64,000 nucleotides of DNA. Source: Planctomycetota bacterium (GTDB lineage Bacteria; Planctomycetota; Planctomycetia; Pirellulales; UBA1268). The first letter of the stretch is position 1; each line of letters opens with the position of its first letter. A program made the translations under genes and the position numbers. This document shows, piece after piece, positions 48,609-57,863 of the stretch. The DNA is taken from assembly GCA_014238855.1 (NCBI GenBank), contig JABAAH010000010.1:1-64000 (forward strand), in the 5' to 3' direction. A model generated the notes under the pieces. That model saw only the letters and a program-made list of their open reading frames with translations, was not told where the DNA came from and searched no databases.

Positions 48609-51011
48609 TTGGAAGGCTCCATGCATTACTTGTTATTGAGTGGTTATAAGAAACTTTCATGCATTGCATTGCTTGCCATGCTTCAACTTGTAGCTACACC
48701 CGTTGCATTTTCTGCTGAAAATGATCTGCAGCCTGAGCAGATTAACAACGCAATAGAACAAGCAAAAAACTGGCTCATTCGCCAACAAAGTCCTGACGGC
48801 ACATGGAAGTCATCGATGCGAAGTGACGAAACGGTTGTAGGTGCAACTGCCCTTGTCGTGCTAGCACTCACAAATGCTGGTGTCGGTGAAGATGAAAAGG
48901 CTATGAAAAAGTCGCTTACCTGGCTGAGAGGGCAGACACCTACCGACACATATTCAGTCTCACTTCAGACACAGGCTCTTGCAATGGTTTCACCAAAGCG
49001 GGACCTTGCTATCCTTGAGCGAAATGCACGTTGGCTTGAGGACCACCAATCGAATGGCCCTGGAACAACTGGGGGCTGGTCTTATGGAGCCAATCGTTCA
49101 AGTGCTGACAACTCGAACTCACAGTTTGCAATCCTTGGATTACACGAGGCGCAGCGTGCCGGCGTTCATGTAAAACCCGCTGTGTGGAACTTTGCGCAAA
49201 AATATTGGGAAGCTGCACAGCGTCTTGATGGCTCGTGGAGTTATACCGCCGGGGGTGGTAATGGCACTGGCAGCATGACCTGCGCAGGAATTTCAAGTAT
49301 TTGGATAACTACAGAGCATACCGAGCGGCCCGATGCGTCTGTCAATGATTTGAATATTTCATGTTGTGGTGGTGGCTCTTCAGCAACACCTCTCGAGAAT
49401 GGCCTCGAGTGGCTTGGAAAAAATTTCTCTGTCACAAGAAATCCACCAGGAGGTCAGCAGTGGCTCCGCTACTACCTCTATGGGCTCGAGCGAGTAGGAC
49501 GATTCACGGCAAGGAGGTTTATCGGTAATCATGACTGGTATCTGGAAGGGGCAAAAATGTTTGTCTCAGCTCAAGATCCGCTTACGGGGAGTTTCCAAAG
49601 AAAAGGGTCTGAGGATGCCGTCGTCGCAACAAGTTTTGCCCTTCTATTTCTTGCCAAGGGTCGGAGACCTGTTGTTATTGCAAAAAGCCGTCATGGCCCT
49701 CGGGATGACTGGAATCAGCATGGGCATGACATTTCACATCTTGTTGAATTTATTGAAAAACGATGGCGGGATGATTACCCAGCAGGACTCTCATGGCACG
49801 TTCTTAATACACAGGAAGCCGATACGCAGGACCTCAGTCAATCACCCGTTCTCTGGATAGGCGGCACTGACGGACTCGATATTGGTAAAGAACCCGGTCG
49901 TCGATTACGAGAATACATCGATCAAGGGGGATTCATCTTTGCTGAGGCGACCTGTTCAGAGGGCGCCTCCTTTGACAAGTCTTTTCGCCAACTCGTAAGC
50001 GAAATATTTCCTGAACCTGAACACCAGCTAAGCCTTCTTCCACCTGAACACCCAGCGTGGTATGCAGAAAAATTTGTTCTGCCAGAGTTTCAACGACCAT
50101 TACTTGGAGTGGACTACGGGTGTCGCACGTGTTTAATTTATGCACCTTCTCATAACCCAGAAAATAAACCCTCTGCGCCGCCCAGCCTCTCTTGCCTTTG
50201 GGAACTAGCCGGCCCATCGTACAACGAATTTGATGACCCTGTCCGACAGCAAATAGACGCTGCACTTGCAATCGGTACGAATGTCATTGCATATGCGACA
50301 AATCGTGAACTAAAAAAGAAAGATGAACTACTCGCTCGCAGCCAACTGGAAACCACCAAGCAGGATTCAATTGGCCGAGGTCAACTGACCATTGGCAAAT
50401 TACGTCATGGCGGGCTCTGTGATGCGGCCCCCAAAGCACTTACAAATATTCTCCGTGCTGCTGCACGCGAACTTGGAATACTCGTTGAAGACACACCGAC
50501 AAAACTGGATCTCATTGATCCGGCGATCTTCAAGCATCACATGCTTTTCATGCACGGCAGACAAGCATTCGCATTCGACGATGCACAACGAAAAAACCTT
50601 CGAGACTTTTTAAAGCGAGGAGGGACACTACTCGCCGACAGTGTGTGTGCATCACAATCATTTACGGATGCTTTCCGAAAAGAATTTTCAGTCGCTCTGC
50701 CTGACTACACAATTGAGTCAGTACCCAATGACGATCCTCTTTTTTCAGCATCTACCTACGGAGGCTATGACCTACGCCAAGTTACATTGAGGGCACCTAC
50801 TGCTGGCAGAGGCCCGCTCTCCACAGAGAAACGAAAGGTGCCTCCACAATTAGAGGGCATCCGTATTGGCGACCGATGGGCTGTCATCTTCTCACCGTTT
50901 GACATCTCATGTGCTCTTGAAAAACAAAATTCCATGGAATGCACGGGTTATGATCGAGATGATGCTGAGAAAATTGCTCTGAATGTGCTCCTCTACTCAC
51001 TCAATCACTAA
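48609..51011 (+). CDS. DUF4159 domain-containing protein with N-terminal prenyltransferase/squalene-oxidase-like repeats
   Basis: AKNWLIRQQSPDGTWKSS, YWEAAQRLDGSWSYTAGG repeats; DUF4159-like C-terminal region. Confidence 0.78.
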   Translation: MEGSMHYLLLSGYKKLSCIALLAMLQLVATPVAFSAENDLQPEQINNAIEQAKNWLIRQQSPDGTWKSSMRSDETVVGATALVVLALTNAGVGEDEKAMKKSLTWLRGQTPTDTYSVSLQTQALAMVSPKRDLAILERNARWLEDHQSNGPGTTGGWSYGANRSSADNSNSQFAILGLHEAQRAGVHVKPAVWNFAQKYWEAAQRLDGSWSYTAGGGNGTGSMTCAGISSIWITTEHTERPDASVNDLNISCCGGGSSATPLENGLEWLGKNFSVTRNPPGGQQWLRYYLYGLERVGRFTARRFIGNHDWYLEGAKMFVSAQDPLTGSFQRKGSEDAVVATSFALLFLAKGRRPVVIAKSRHGPRDDWNQHGHDISHLVEFIEKRWRDDYPAGLSWHVLNTQEADTQDLSQSPVLWIGGTDGLDIGKEPGRRLREYIDQGGFIFAEATCSEGASFDKSFRQLVSEIFPEPEHQLSLLPPEHPAWYAEKFVLPEFQRPLLGVDYGCRTCLIYAPSHNPENKPSAPPSLSCLWELAGPSYNEFDDPVRQQIDAALAIGTNVIAYATNRELKKKDELLARSQLETTKQDSIGRGQLTIGKLRHGGLCDAAPKALTNILRAAARELGILVEDTPTKLDLIDPAIFKHHMLFMHGRQAFAFDDAQRKNLRDFLKRGGTLLADSVCASQSFTDAFRKEFSVALPDYTIESVPNDDPLFSASTYGGYDLRQVTLRAPTAGRGPLSTEKRKVPPQLEGIRIGDRWAVIFSPFDISCALEKQNSMECTGYDRDDAEKIALNVLLYSLNH

Positions 51012-51233
51012 CCGTACAGTTGTCAGATGGAAGCAGACACTCATTCAGTCCTCATAATCTGAACCCATAAGCATTTTTTCTATAGAGCCCCTGCCTCCTC
51101 TCACCACAAGGTCTCTTCCCGGTGTGAAACAAGAATTTCTCCTCGTGCAAATGGAAACTTTTGCTTGCACCAACCACTTGGGGAAACCATGCTGTAGGAA
51201 AACTCTTTCCGACGAACACAAGAGAAGCGAATT

Positions 51234-52325
51234 ATGTTCTCGAATTCAACTTCCTCAAGCCTTGCACTTTTCATTCCATGCATCGTGACATGCCTGATCT
51301 CTTCTGGGTGCGAGGAGCACAAACAAGAAGTAACACATCAAGCTGAATTCACTCAAGTTACACCAGCTGATTTGTGCACACGGATCACCAAAGTACTGAA
51401 GCAGACTCAAGACGGACGGCAACTCACTGCAGAAGTGCAAGGTGCTTGGCAAATTGTTCACGGCATACTTGCATTTGGAGAAAATTTTTCGATACGCAAC
51501 GGAGCCGAAAACGTCTTCGCTCTTGACTACTTACTTCAAGGCGGCCCGCTCCAGGGATGGAAGTTACGACATGGAAAACAAGGCGTTGTCGCTCTTGTTG
51601 AGGAAGGAAGCACACTCGGACAAGGACACCCGAATCAGTGGCTAGGGTATCTCTCACAATGCGGCAGTAGTGGAGTTCCTCTCGAGACGTCACTCGTTGT
51701 TGGTGAACAACCTGCAAACGTCGGTGACCTGCTCCGACAAGCTCAGGCTGATATTCGTACCGGCCAGGAAGCACCATGGACGCTGATGGCATTCGCAACG
51801 TATCTCCCAGACGATAAAACGTGGAGGGCATCTGACGGAGAAGAATGGAGCCTCTCCCGTGTCATTGAGATGGAACTCGATGCAGACCTTCACTCCAGCG
51901 CCTGTGGTGGGTCACACAGCCTATACGGGCTAGCAATCGCAGTGAATAAATACCGAAGTCGGCATTCAGAATCGAGCGACGTACTTCCAGCCCCTTGGGA
52001 GACAGCTCAGGAAATCATTACAAATAGCATTGATCTGTCGCGGCGATTCCAACAAGCGGATGGCAGTTTCTCTACACACTATTTTGAACGCCCCGCTTCA
52101 TCCGCTGATGTCTTTGCAAAACTGAGCTCGAGTGGTCATGTGTTTGAATTTCTTGCAATTGCTCTTCCCGCAGAACGACTTGAGGAGCCTTGGGTGCTAC
52201 GCGCTGCGGAGCGTCTGGTAAAAACTTTAGAACAGACTGCTGACATAGATATTGAATGTGGCGCGCTTTACCACGCTGCGCACGGCCTGCTTCTTTACCG
52301 GAACAGACTTTGCCAAGTGCCATAA
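51234..52325 (+). CDS. Putative lipoprotein of unknown function
   Basis: Signal/lipobox CIVTCLISSGC; no recognised domain. Confidence 0.6.
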   Translation: MFSNSTSSSLALFIPCIVTCLISSGCEEHKQEVTHQAEFTQVTPADLCTRITKVLKQTQDGRQLTAEVQGAWQIVHGILAFGENFSIRNGAENVFALDYLLQGGPLQGWKLRHGKQGVVALVEEGSTLGQGHPNQWLGYLSQCGSSGVPLETSLVVGEQPANVGDLLRQAQADIRTGQEAPWTLMAFATYLPDDKTWRASDGEEWSLSRVIEMELDADLHSSACGGSHSLYGLAIAVNKYRSRHSESSDVLPAPWETAQEIITNSIDLSRRFQQADGSFSTHYFERPASSADVFAKLSSSGHVFEFLAIALPAERLEEPWVLRAAERLVKTLEQTADIDIECGALYHAAHGLLLYRNRLCQVP

Positions 52326-52469
52326 GAATTTATCCATAATCCTGTGCTCGCACCACCATCGACTTCTCTTACCCTGCCTGCCTGTGGTACTATTTTTTAT
52401 AGTAAAAGAGCATCAGCGTGTTCGGATATCGGCCAGACAAGCTGGGGGCTATAACAATGAGAATCAACT

Positions 52470-53963
52470 GTGCACGGCATCATCTTTTTCTACATCCAGA
52501 AGTTTGCTGACGAAGCTACCTCGGGGAAAACCACATGGCTCAAACTTCGTGAGACCGTGACGGCAACAAACAGCAGGTATCTTCCAAACGAGGTCTATCC
52601 CGATACGGATGCTATTCAACTACTCCAAGAAATTGCTGACACATGCGGCGAGCCATTACCTGAATTAATTGAACGATTCGGTGAATTTCTTGCACCTCAC
52701 CTCATCAAAGTTGCTGGACAACTCATTGATCCTTGCTGGCAGACACTTGATCTGATTGAGAATACTGAGAGCATCATCCACACAATGGTTCGGTCAGCGA
52801 ATCCTGGCGCTGAGCCACCAGTCCTTGAAACGGTGCGACATTCACCGAATGAGCTTCATCTTGTCTACACCTCTGGACGCCAGTTGTGCCTGCTTGCAAA
52901 AGGTGTAACGCGGGGTCTTGCTCGCCACTACAACGAAACCGTCATGATTGAAGAAACCAGCTGTATGCACAAAGGTGATCCTTTCTGCTGTTTTATTATT
53001 CAAGACGAATCGAACGAAACACACTCAACAAAGTCGCCTCTTTCTGAAACTATTGCCTTTGATCCAAGGAGTGGGGATTCCCTGAGTCCCCAAATAACAA
53101 ATTGGCACTCAAATCCGTCAGACTCTTCAGGAACTCCTGAAACTATCGACATTTTTTCGATAAAGAGTGTGATTGGCAGCGGTGGCATGGGTCGCGTGTA
53201 TCGGGGATACGACAGGAGCCTTGATCGGGACATTGCAATTAAGGTGATGCATCCAAGCCGAGCAAAAGATGATGTTTCGCGAAAACGATTCCTTCGTGAA
53301 AGTAAAACAACTGCCTCGATTAACCATCCCTCAATCGTAACGATCTACCAGATTGGGGAGCATGACAACCTTCCCTACATCGCCATGCAGTATGTTGATG
53401 GACCAAATCTATCTGAATACAGAACACAATCTGGCGGGGTGATTCCTGTCTCAGAGGCCGTCCGCATTGGCCGTGAAATTAGCGAAGGACTCGCTGCAGC
53501 CCACCAAAAAAACCTTGTCCACCGAGACATTAAGCCAGACAACATTCTTCTGGAAGGGCCTCAGCATCATGTGCAAATCATTGACTTTGGACTTGCACAC
53601 GAAACAGGAAATGAAGAAAGCCGCCTCACTGTCAACAATGCTGTCATTGGCACCCCGGCCTACATGTCTCCTGAACGGATTGGTACCGATGAGGTCGATG
53701 CAAAGAGTGATCTCTTTGGCCTTGGGGTGATTCTTTACGAAATGATCTCTGGAAAACTTCCATTTGATGGAAAATCAATGGTTTCGATTCTTGCGGCTAT
53801 TTCTCGAGGCAAGCCAACGGCTATTGATACAGTTGTCCCCGGAATGCCTAAAGACCTTGCGGCTCTTGTAATGCAGTTGCTCTCAAATGATCGAGCAGAG
53901 CGACCAGCTGACGCCAATAGTGTTGTCGAGCAACTCCGTGTTATTGAGAAACAGGGAACATAG
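52470..53963 (+). CDS. H-NOX (heme NO-binding, HNOB) domain fused to Hanks-type Ser/Thr protein kinase
   Basis: GTG start MHGIIFFYIQKFADEATSGKTTWLKL; His104 and YTSGR (Y133-x-S135-x-R137); CMHKGDPFCCF; kinase GSGGMGRVY, AIKVM, HRDIKPDN, DFG, APE-like SPE. Confidence 0.88.
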   Translation: MHGIIFFYIQKFADEATSGKTTWLKLRETVTATNSRYLPNEVYPDTDAIQLLQEIADTCGEPLPELIERFGEFLAPHLIKVAGQLIDPCWQTLDLIENTESIIHTMVRSANPGAEPPVLETVRHSPNELHLVYTSGRQLCLLAKGVTRGLARHYNETVMIEETSCMHKGDPFCCFIIQDESNETHSTKSPLSETIAFDPRSGDSLSPQITNWHSNPSDSSGTPETIDIFSIKSVIGSGGMGRVYRGYDRSLDRDIAIKVMHPSRAKDDVSRKRFLRESKTTASINHPSIVTIYQIGEHDNLPYIAMQYVDGPNLSEYRTQSGGVIPVSEAVRIGREISEGLAAAHQKNLVHRDIKPDNILLEGPQHHVQIIDFGLAHETGNEESRLTVNNAVIGTPAYMSPERIGTDEVDAKSDLFGLGVILYEMISGKLPFDGKSMVSILAAISRGKPTAIDTVVPGMPKDLAALVMQLLSNDRAERPADANSVVEQLRVIEKQGT

Positions 53964-53972
53964 GCTTCAAGA

Positions 53973-55319
53973 CTACCCGTCACTTGTATTCTGCAATTCA
54001 GATTGAATGAGATTTGCTAACACGGCACAATCTCCCTGCCAGCTGAGGTTCACTGATTGCTGAGTAGCCAAGTCTTTCAACTGAGCGGTACCTGCCTTGA
54101 ACTCATCACTACCGAGTACAAGAGCTTTTTGAAAGCCTTTCTTCCCTGCCCATTTTAACTGCTGTCCAAGCTTTTTGGGATCCGGATACAAATCAACAGA
54201 AATACCATGCTGCCGCAGCGTTGCTGCAATCCGAAGATAGTCGCCAAGGTGCGACTCATCAAAATAGACGAGAAAAATTGCTGCTGGTGTTTCGACAGCT
54301 TCAAGTCTGCCAAGCTCTTCAAGGCCTGCCAGTAAACGATCTATCCCCAGCGATGCCCCCACTCCAGGAAGAAACTGTTTTGTGTACAGTTCTGCAAGAT
54401 TGTCATACCTGCCACCAGAGCAAACACTTCCGAGACTGGGCAGATCATCGAGAAAGCTCTCAAGAACGATACCGGTGTAATAGTCCAGACCTCTTGCAAT
54501 AGAGGGATCTAATGTGATGTGATCGTCACCAATTCCTACTTCAGACAAGCCTTTCAGAAGTTTACCAACAGCTTCAACACCGTTCTTGCCGACTTCCGAC
54601 TGACCAGCGAGATCACCAAGTTCACGCAACACGTCTGCCATCGATCCATTCATCTCACCGAGCCCAAGAAGACACTCAATGGCTTGAACGGCAACGCCCT
54701 GCCCTTCAAGTTCATTTGCTACGACGTCTCGTGGGCTTTTTCTAATCTTATCAAGACACCGAAGCACATGCGTTGTCTTATCCGCAAGACCGAGCACTTC
54801 AAGAATCCCTGAGAGAATTCTTCTGTCATTGATTCGAATCGTAAACTTTTTAATCCCGATCGCTGTAAGGAGGTCGTGCACAACCAAGACCATTTCGAGG
54901 TCTGAATTCGCACTTGTTGTCCCGATGGTATCAAAGTCACATTGCATAAATTCACGATATCGTCCCCGCTGGGTATTCTCCCCACGCCACACCGTACCCA
55001 TGTGATACCGTTTAAATGGAGTGCCGAGTGTTGAGATATGTTGCGCGGCAAACCGAGCAAACGGAACCGTAAGATCAAACCGCATGCCTACCTCACGGTT
55101 TCCGTGATCGGTAAACCTGTACAGTTGCTTATCCGTTTCGTCACTACCCTTACCAGTTAAAATCTCAAGATATTCAAGCGCTGGAGTCTCTATTGGTGAG
55201 AAGCCGTACGACTGATAGACCTGCCTTGCTATTTCAAGGACTCGCTCTCTAGCCAGTGCTTGAGATGGTAGGAGATCTCTGAAACCCTTCAGTGTTCGTG
55301 GTGTGATTTTTGACAGAAT
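53973..55319 (-). CDS. hisS: Histidyl-tRNA synthetase
   Basis: MRFDLTVPFARFAAQ motif 2, RGLDYYTGIVLE; frame extends N-terminally to ...ILSKITPRTLKGFRDLLPSQALARERVLEIARQVYQSYGFSPIETPALEYLEILTGKGSDETDKQLYRF; no ATG/GTG/TTG upstream in frame, candidate starts ATT 55319 or CTG 55316 after AGGAG. Confidence 0.88.
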   Translation of the reverse strand: MLSKITPRTLKGFRDLLPSQALARERVLEIARQVYQSYGFSPIETPALEYLEILTGKGSDETDKQLYRFTDHGNREVGMRFDLTVPFARFAAQHISTLGTPFKRYHMGTVWRGENTQRGRYREFMQCDFDTIGTTSANSDLEMVLVVHDLLTAIGIKKFTIRINDRRILSGILEVLGLADKTTHVLRCLDKIRKSPRDVVANELEGQGVAVQAIECLLGLGEMNGSMADVLRELGDLAGQSEVGKNGVEAVGKLLKGLSEVGIGDDHITLDPSIARGLDYYTGIVLESFLDDLPSLGSVCSGGRYDNLAELYTKQFLPGVGASLGIDRLLAGLEELGRLEAVETPAAIFLVYFDESHLGDYLRIAATLRQHGISVDLYPDPKKLGQQLKWAGKKGFQKALVLGSDEFKAGTAQLKDLATQQSVNLSWQGDCAVLANLIQSELQNTSDG

Positions 55320-55378
55320 AATATCTCCTGAAAATATGCTATCTACTGAACTGCACAGCTTTGGGCCATCACATAATC

Positions 55379-55969
55379 TTACAAAATGTTTAACAATGTC
55401 GGTTTCGGGCTTCGGATAGATCTCTGCCGATATTTCTTCTTGCGTCCGTCACCTACATCTTCACCACCGGGCCCAAGCACTGCCTCCATGTACTCAACTA
55501 CTTGCTCTGGTGTTTCAAAGTATTGATCGTACACCCATTCATCCTCATACTCGCAATGGTCCGTCGTGTACTCTCGACAAATTGCTGGCCGTGAATCATA
55601 AATACCGCATCGATTATCTTGTTGAAGATGCTTGCAGACGGTGTGTACGCAGATATACCATTCGCCATCCTCTGTGAAAGCCGTGGCGTGTTCATGAAGC
55701 AAGAACCACCGCAAGGAATCAAATTCCTGACGAGTTGTCGGCTTCTCTAACGGAAGTGCAAAGTACTGACAACATTTTGCTGTGCAGTATTCACAAAGAT
55801 TCATCCCTTTCGCAACGTCGTCGCGAGCTGGCTTCGTCCGCCTACGAGAAATCTCTTTATCTTTACCGGACTTGAGAGTAACGAAGGACATGGCGATATC
55901 CAAGGGATTGAGAATCCAACAATGAGTCTCGTTCGAGAGATTTAAGCTATGTGACACTATACCCGACAC
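55379..55969 (-). CDS. YkgJ-family cysteine cluster protein
   Basis: CEYCTAKCCQYFALPLEKPT, CVHTVCKHLQQDNRCGIYDSRPAICREY; start probably internal (MSFVTLKSG). Confidence 0.88.
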   Translation of the reverse strand: MSGIVSHSLNLSNETHCWILNPLDIAMSFVTLKSGKDKEISRRRTKPARDDVAKGMNLCEYCTAKCCQYFALPLEKPTTRQEFDSLRWFLLHEHATAFTEDGEWYICVHTVCKHLQQDNRCGIYDSRPAICREYTTDHCEYEDEWVYDQYFETPEQVVEYMEAVLGPGGEDVGDGRKKKYRQRSIRSPKPTLLNIL

Positions 55970-56035
55970 TCAGAGAAGAAGCGGCTATACTGTTGTTTCT
56001 AAATTCCTGAAATGCTGCTGGCCAGGGAGGCTGCC

Positions 56036-57823
56036 ATGCCAAAACGCTGGAACATTGCTCCGCACGACCCAACGACGGTTGCATCGCTCGAGAAATCCGT
56101 GGGGGTCTCGCCAATTCTTGCACGATTATTAGCCGCGCGAGGTGTTACTGATCCAAAACAAATCCGTGCTTTTCTCAATGCATCTATGGCGAATCTTCGA
56201 GAACCCGAAGAGCTCTTTGGCATTGCAGAGGCCGCCGATCGAATTCTTGCTGCTGCCAAAGCAGGCCGCAAAATTGTTATCTATGGTGATTACGATGCAG
56301 ACGGCATGTCATCAACTGCCATTCTATGCCACTGCCTTGAAGCAATTCATGTACAACCGCACTGGTACGTGCCTGATAGATTTGATGAGGGCTATGGCCT
56401 TAATTCCGATGCATTGCGTCGACTCAAACAGGATGGTGCGGAACTTGTCGTGACTGTCGACTGTGGTATCGCCAGTGTTGCTGAAGCAGATGTCGCACGT
56501 GAAATCGGCCTTGAGCTAATCATTACAGACCATCACAACTTTGCTGACCGTCTTCCGGCAGCAGATGTTCTTGTCCACCCTCGATTACCTGGATCAGAAT
56601 ATCCCTTTGGTGATCTTTGTGGTGCGGGCGTTGCATTCAAACTCGCATGGGCTGTCGCCACTCGTTCGTGTGGAGCAAAACAAGTTACACCACGATTACG
56701 GGAAATGTTGTTGCAATGCGTGGGGCTTGCTGCAGTTGGTACGATTGCTGACGTTGTGCCCTTGCTTGATGAAAATCGAGTGTATGTAAAGTATGGGCTC
56801 AAGTGCCTACGGGAAAAGGGTGGACCTGGCGTCACCCGTCTTCTTAAACTGGCAAAACTCAGTGATAAATCTTCACTCAACAGTGAAGATATCGCTTTTC
56901 GATTTGCCCCACGACTCAATGCAGCTGGCCGCCTTGGTCAGGCTGGGTGTGGCATTGAACTGCTAACAACTTCAGATACTGAGCGTGCCACGACACTCGC
57001 AAACTACCTTCACGAATTAAACGGGCAACGTGAGACCGAAGAGCGGAGCATTCAACTCGCCGCAACGAAGCAGGTAAAAGATACATGTGATCCAGATGCC
57101 GATCCTGCACTGGTCCTCGCAGGTCGCGGCTGGCATGCCGGTGTTATTGGAATTGTGGCCGGGCGACTTGCCGAGCGTTGGCATCGGCCCGTTGTCATGC
57201 TGGCTCGAGACGAATTGCAGGCGAAACCAGCAATCGGAAGTGTCCGAAGTGTTCCAGGATTTGATGTGCATGCAGCCCTCATGGCATGCCGTGAACTATT
57301 AATAAGTTGTGGTGGGCATGCTGCGGCAGCAGGACTTCGCATTGAGGATAAAAAGATTGATGCCTTCCGCAAAGCATTTCTTTCAGAAGTTGCTACTCGC
57401 ATGCCAAAAGAACTACGACAGGCGCAAATACAACTTGACGGTGAAACAACGATCGCCGGCGTTACGCTTCAAAGTATTGGCGAACTTGAGCGACTAGCCC
57501 CGTTTGGCCAAGGAAACAGACGGCCTCTGTTGTGTGCTTCAGGAGTAACCTGCGCGGAGCCACCACGAACCATGGGCAATGGCGATAAGCATATGTCTGT
57601 CACGCTTCTTCAAAATGGTGTTCGGATTCGAGCAGTGGCTTTCGGTGGTGCTGAATGGATCCCTCATCTTCCGCCACCTGGTGAGCCGTTCCATATTGCA
57701 TTTAAGCCTAAGATCAATGAATTTCGTGGGCGAAGAACCGCTGAACTGGAACTGTTAGACTGGCGACCTGATGGAATAGACGTTTCCGTAGACCTGCCAC
57801 CGATGGCAGATGCTACGGCGTAG
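56036..57823 (+). CDS. recJ: Single-stranded-DNA-specific exonuclease RecJ
   Basis: IVIYGDYDADGMSSTAI, VTVDCGI, ITDHHNF, CGGHAAAAGL. Confidence 0.95.
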   Translation: MPKRWNIAPHDPTTVASLEKSVGVSPILARLLAARGVTDPKQIRAFLNASMANLREPEELFGIAEAADRILAAAKAGRKIVIYGDYDADGMSSTAILCHCLEAIHVQPHWYVPDRFDEGYGLNSDALRRLKQDGAELVVTVDCGIASVAEADVAREIGLELIITDHHNFADRLPAADVLVHPRLPGSEYPFGDLCGAGVAFKLAWAVATRSCGAKQVTPRLREMLLQCVGLAAVGTIADVVPLLDENRVYVKYGLKCLREKGGPGVTRLLKLAKLSDKSSLNSEDIAFRFAPRLNAAGRLGQAGCGIELLTTSDTERATTLANYLHELNGQRETEERSIQLAATKQVKDTCDPDADPALVLAGRGWHAGVIGIVAGRLAERWHRPVVMLARDELQAKPAIGSVRSVPGFDVHAALMACRELLISCGGHAAAAGLRIEDKKIDAFRKAFLSEVATRMPKELRQAQIQLDGETTIAGVTLQSIGELERLAPFGQGNRRPLLCASGVTCAEPPRTMGNGDKHMSVTLLQNGVRIRAVAFGGAEWIPHLPPPGEPFHIAFKPKINEFRGRRTAELELLDWRPDGIDVSVDLPPMADATA

Positions 57824-57863
57824 CTGATAATCACTTTCATCTCATATATCGAAAGATGTCATC

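Noticed and set aside
53973-55085. hisS as given by the ORF track (starting at MRFDLTVPF)
   Set aside because: Conserved HisRS N-terminal sequence continues upstream in frame; the called ATG is internal (motif 2)
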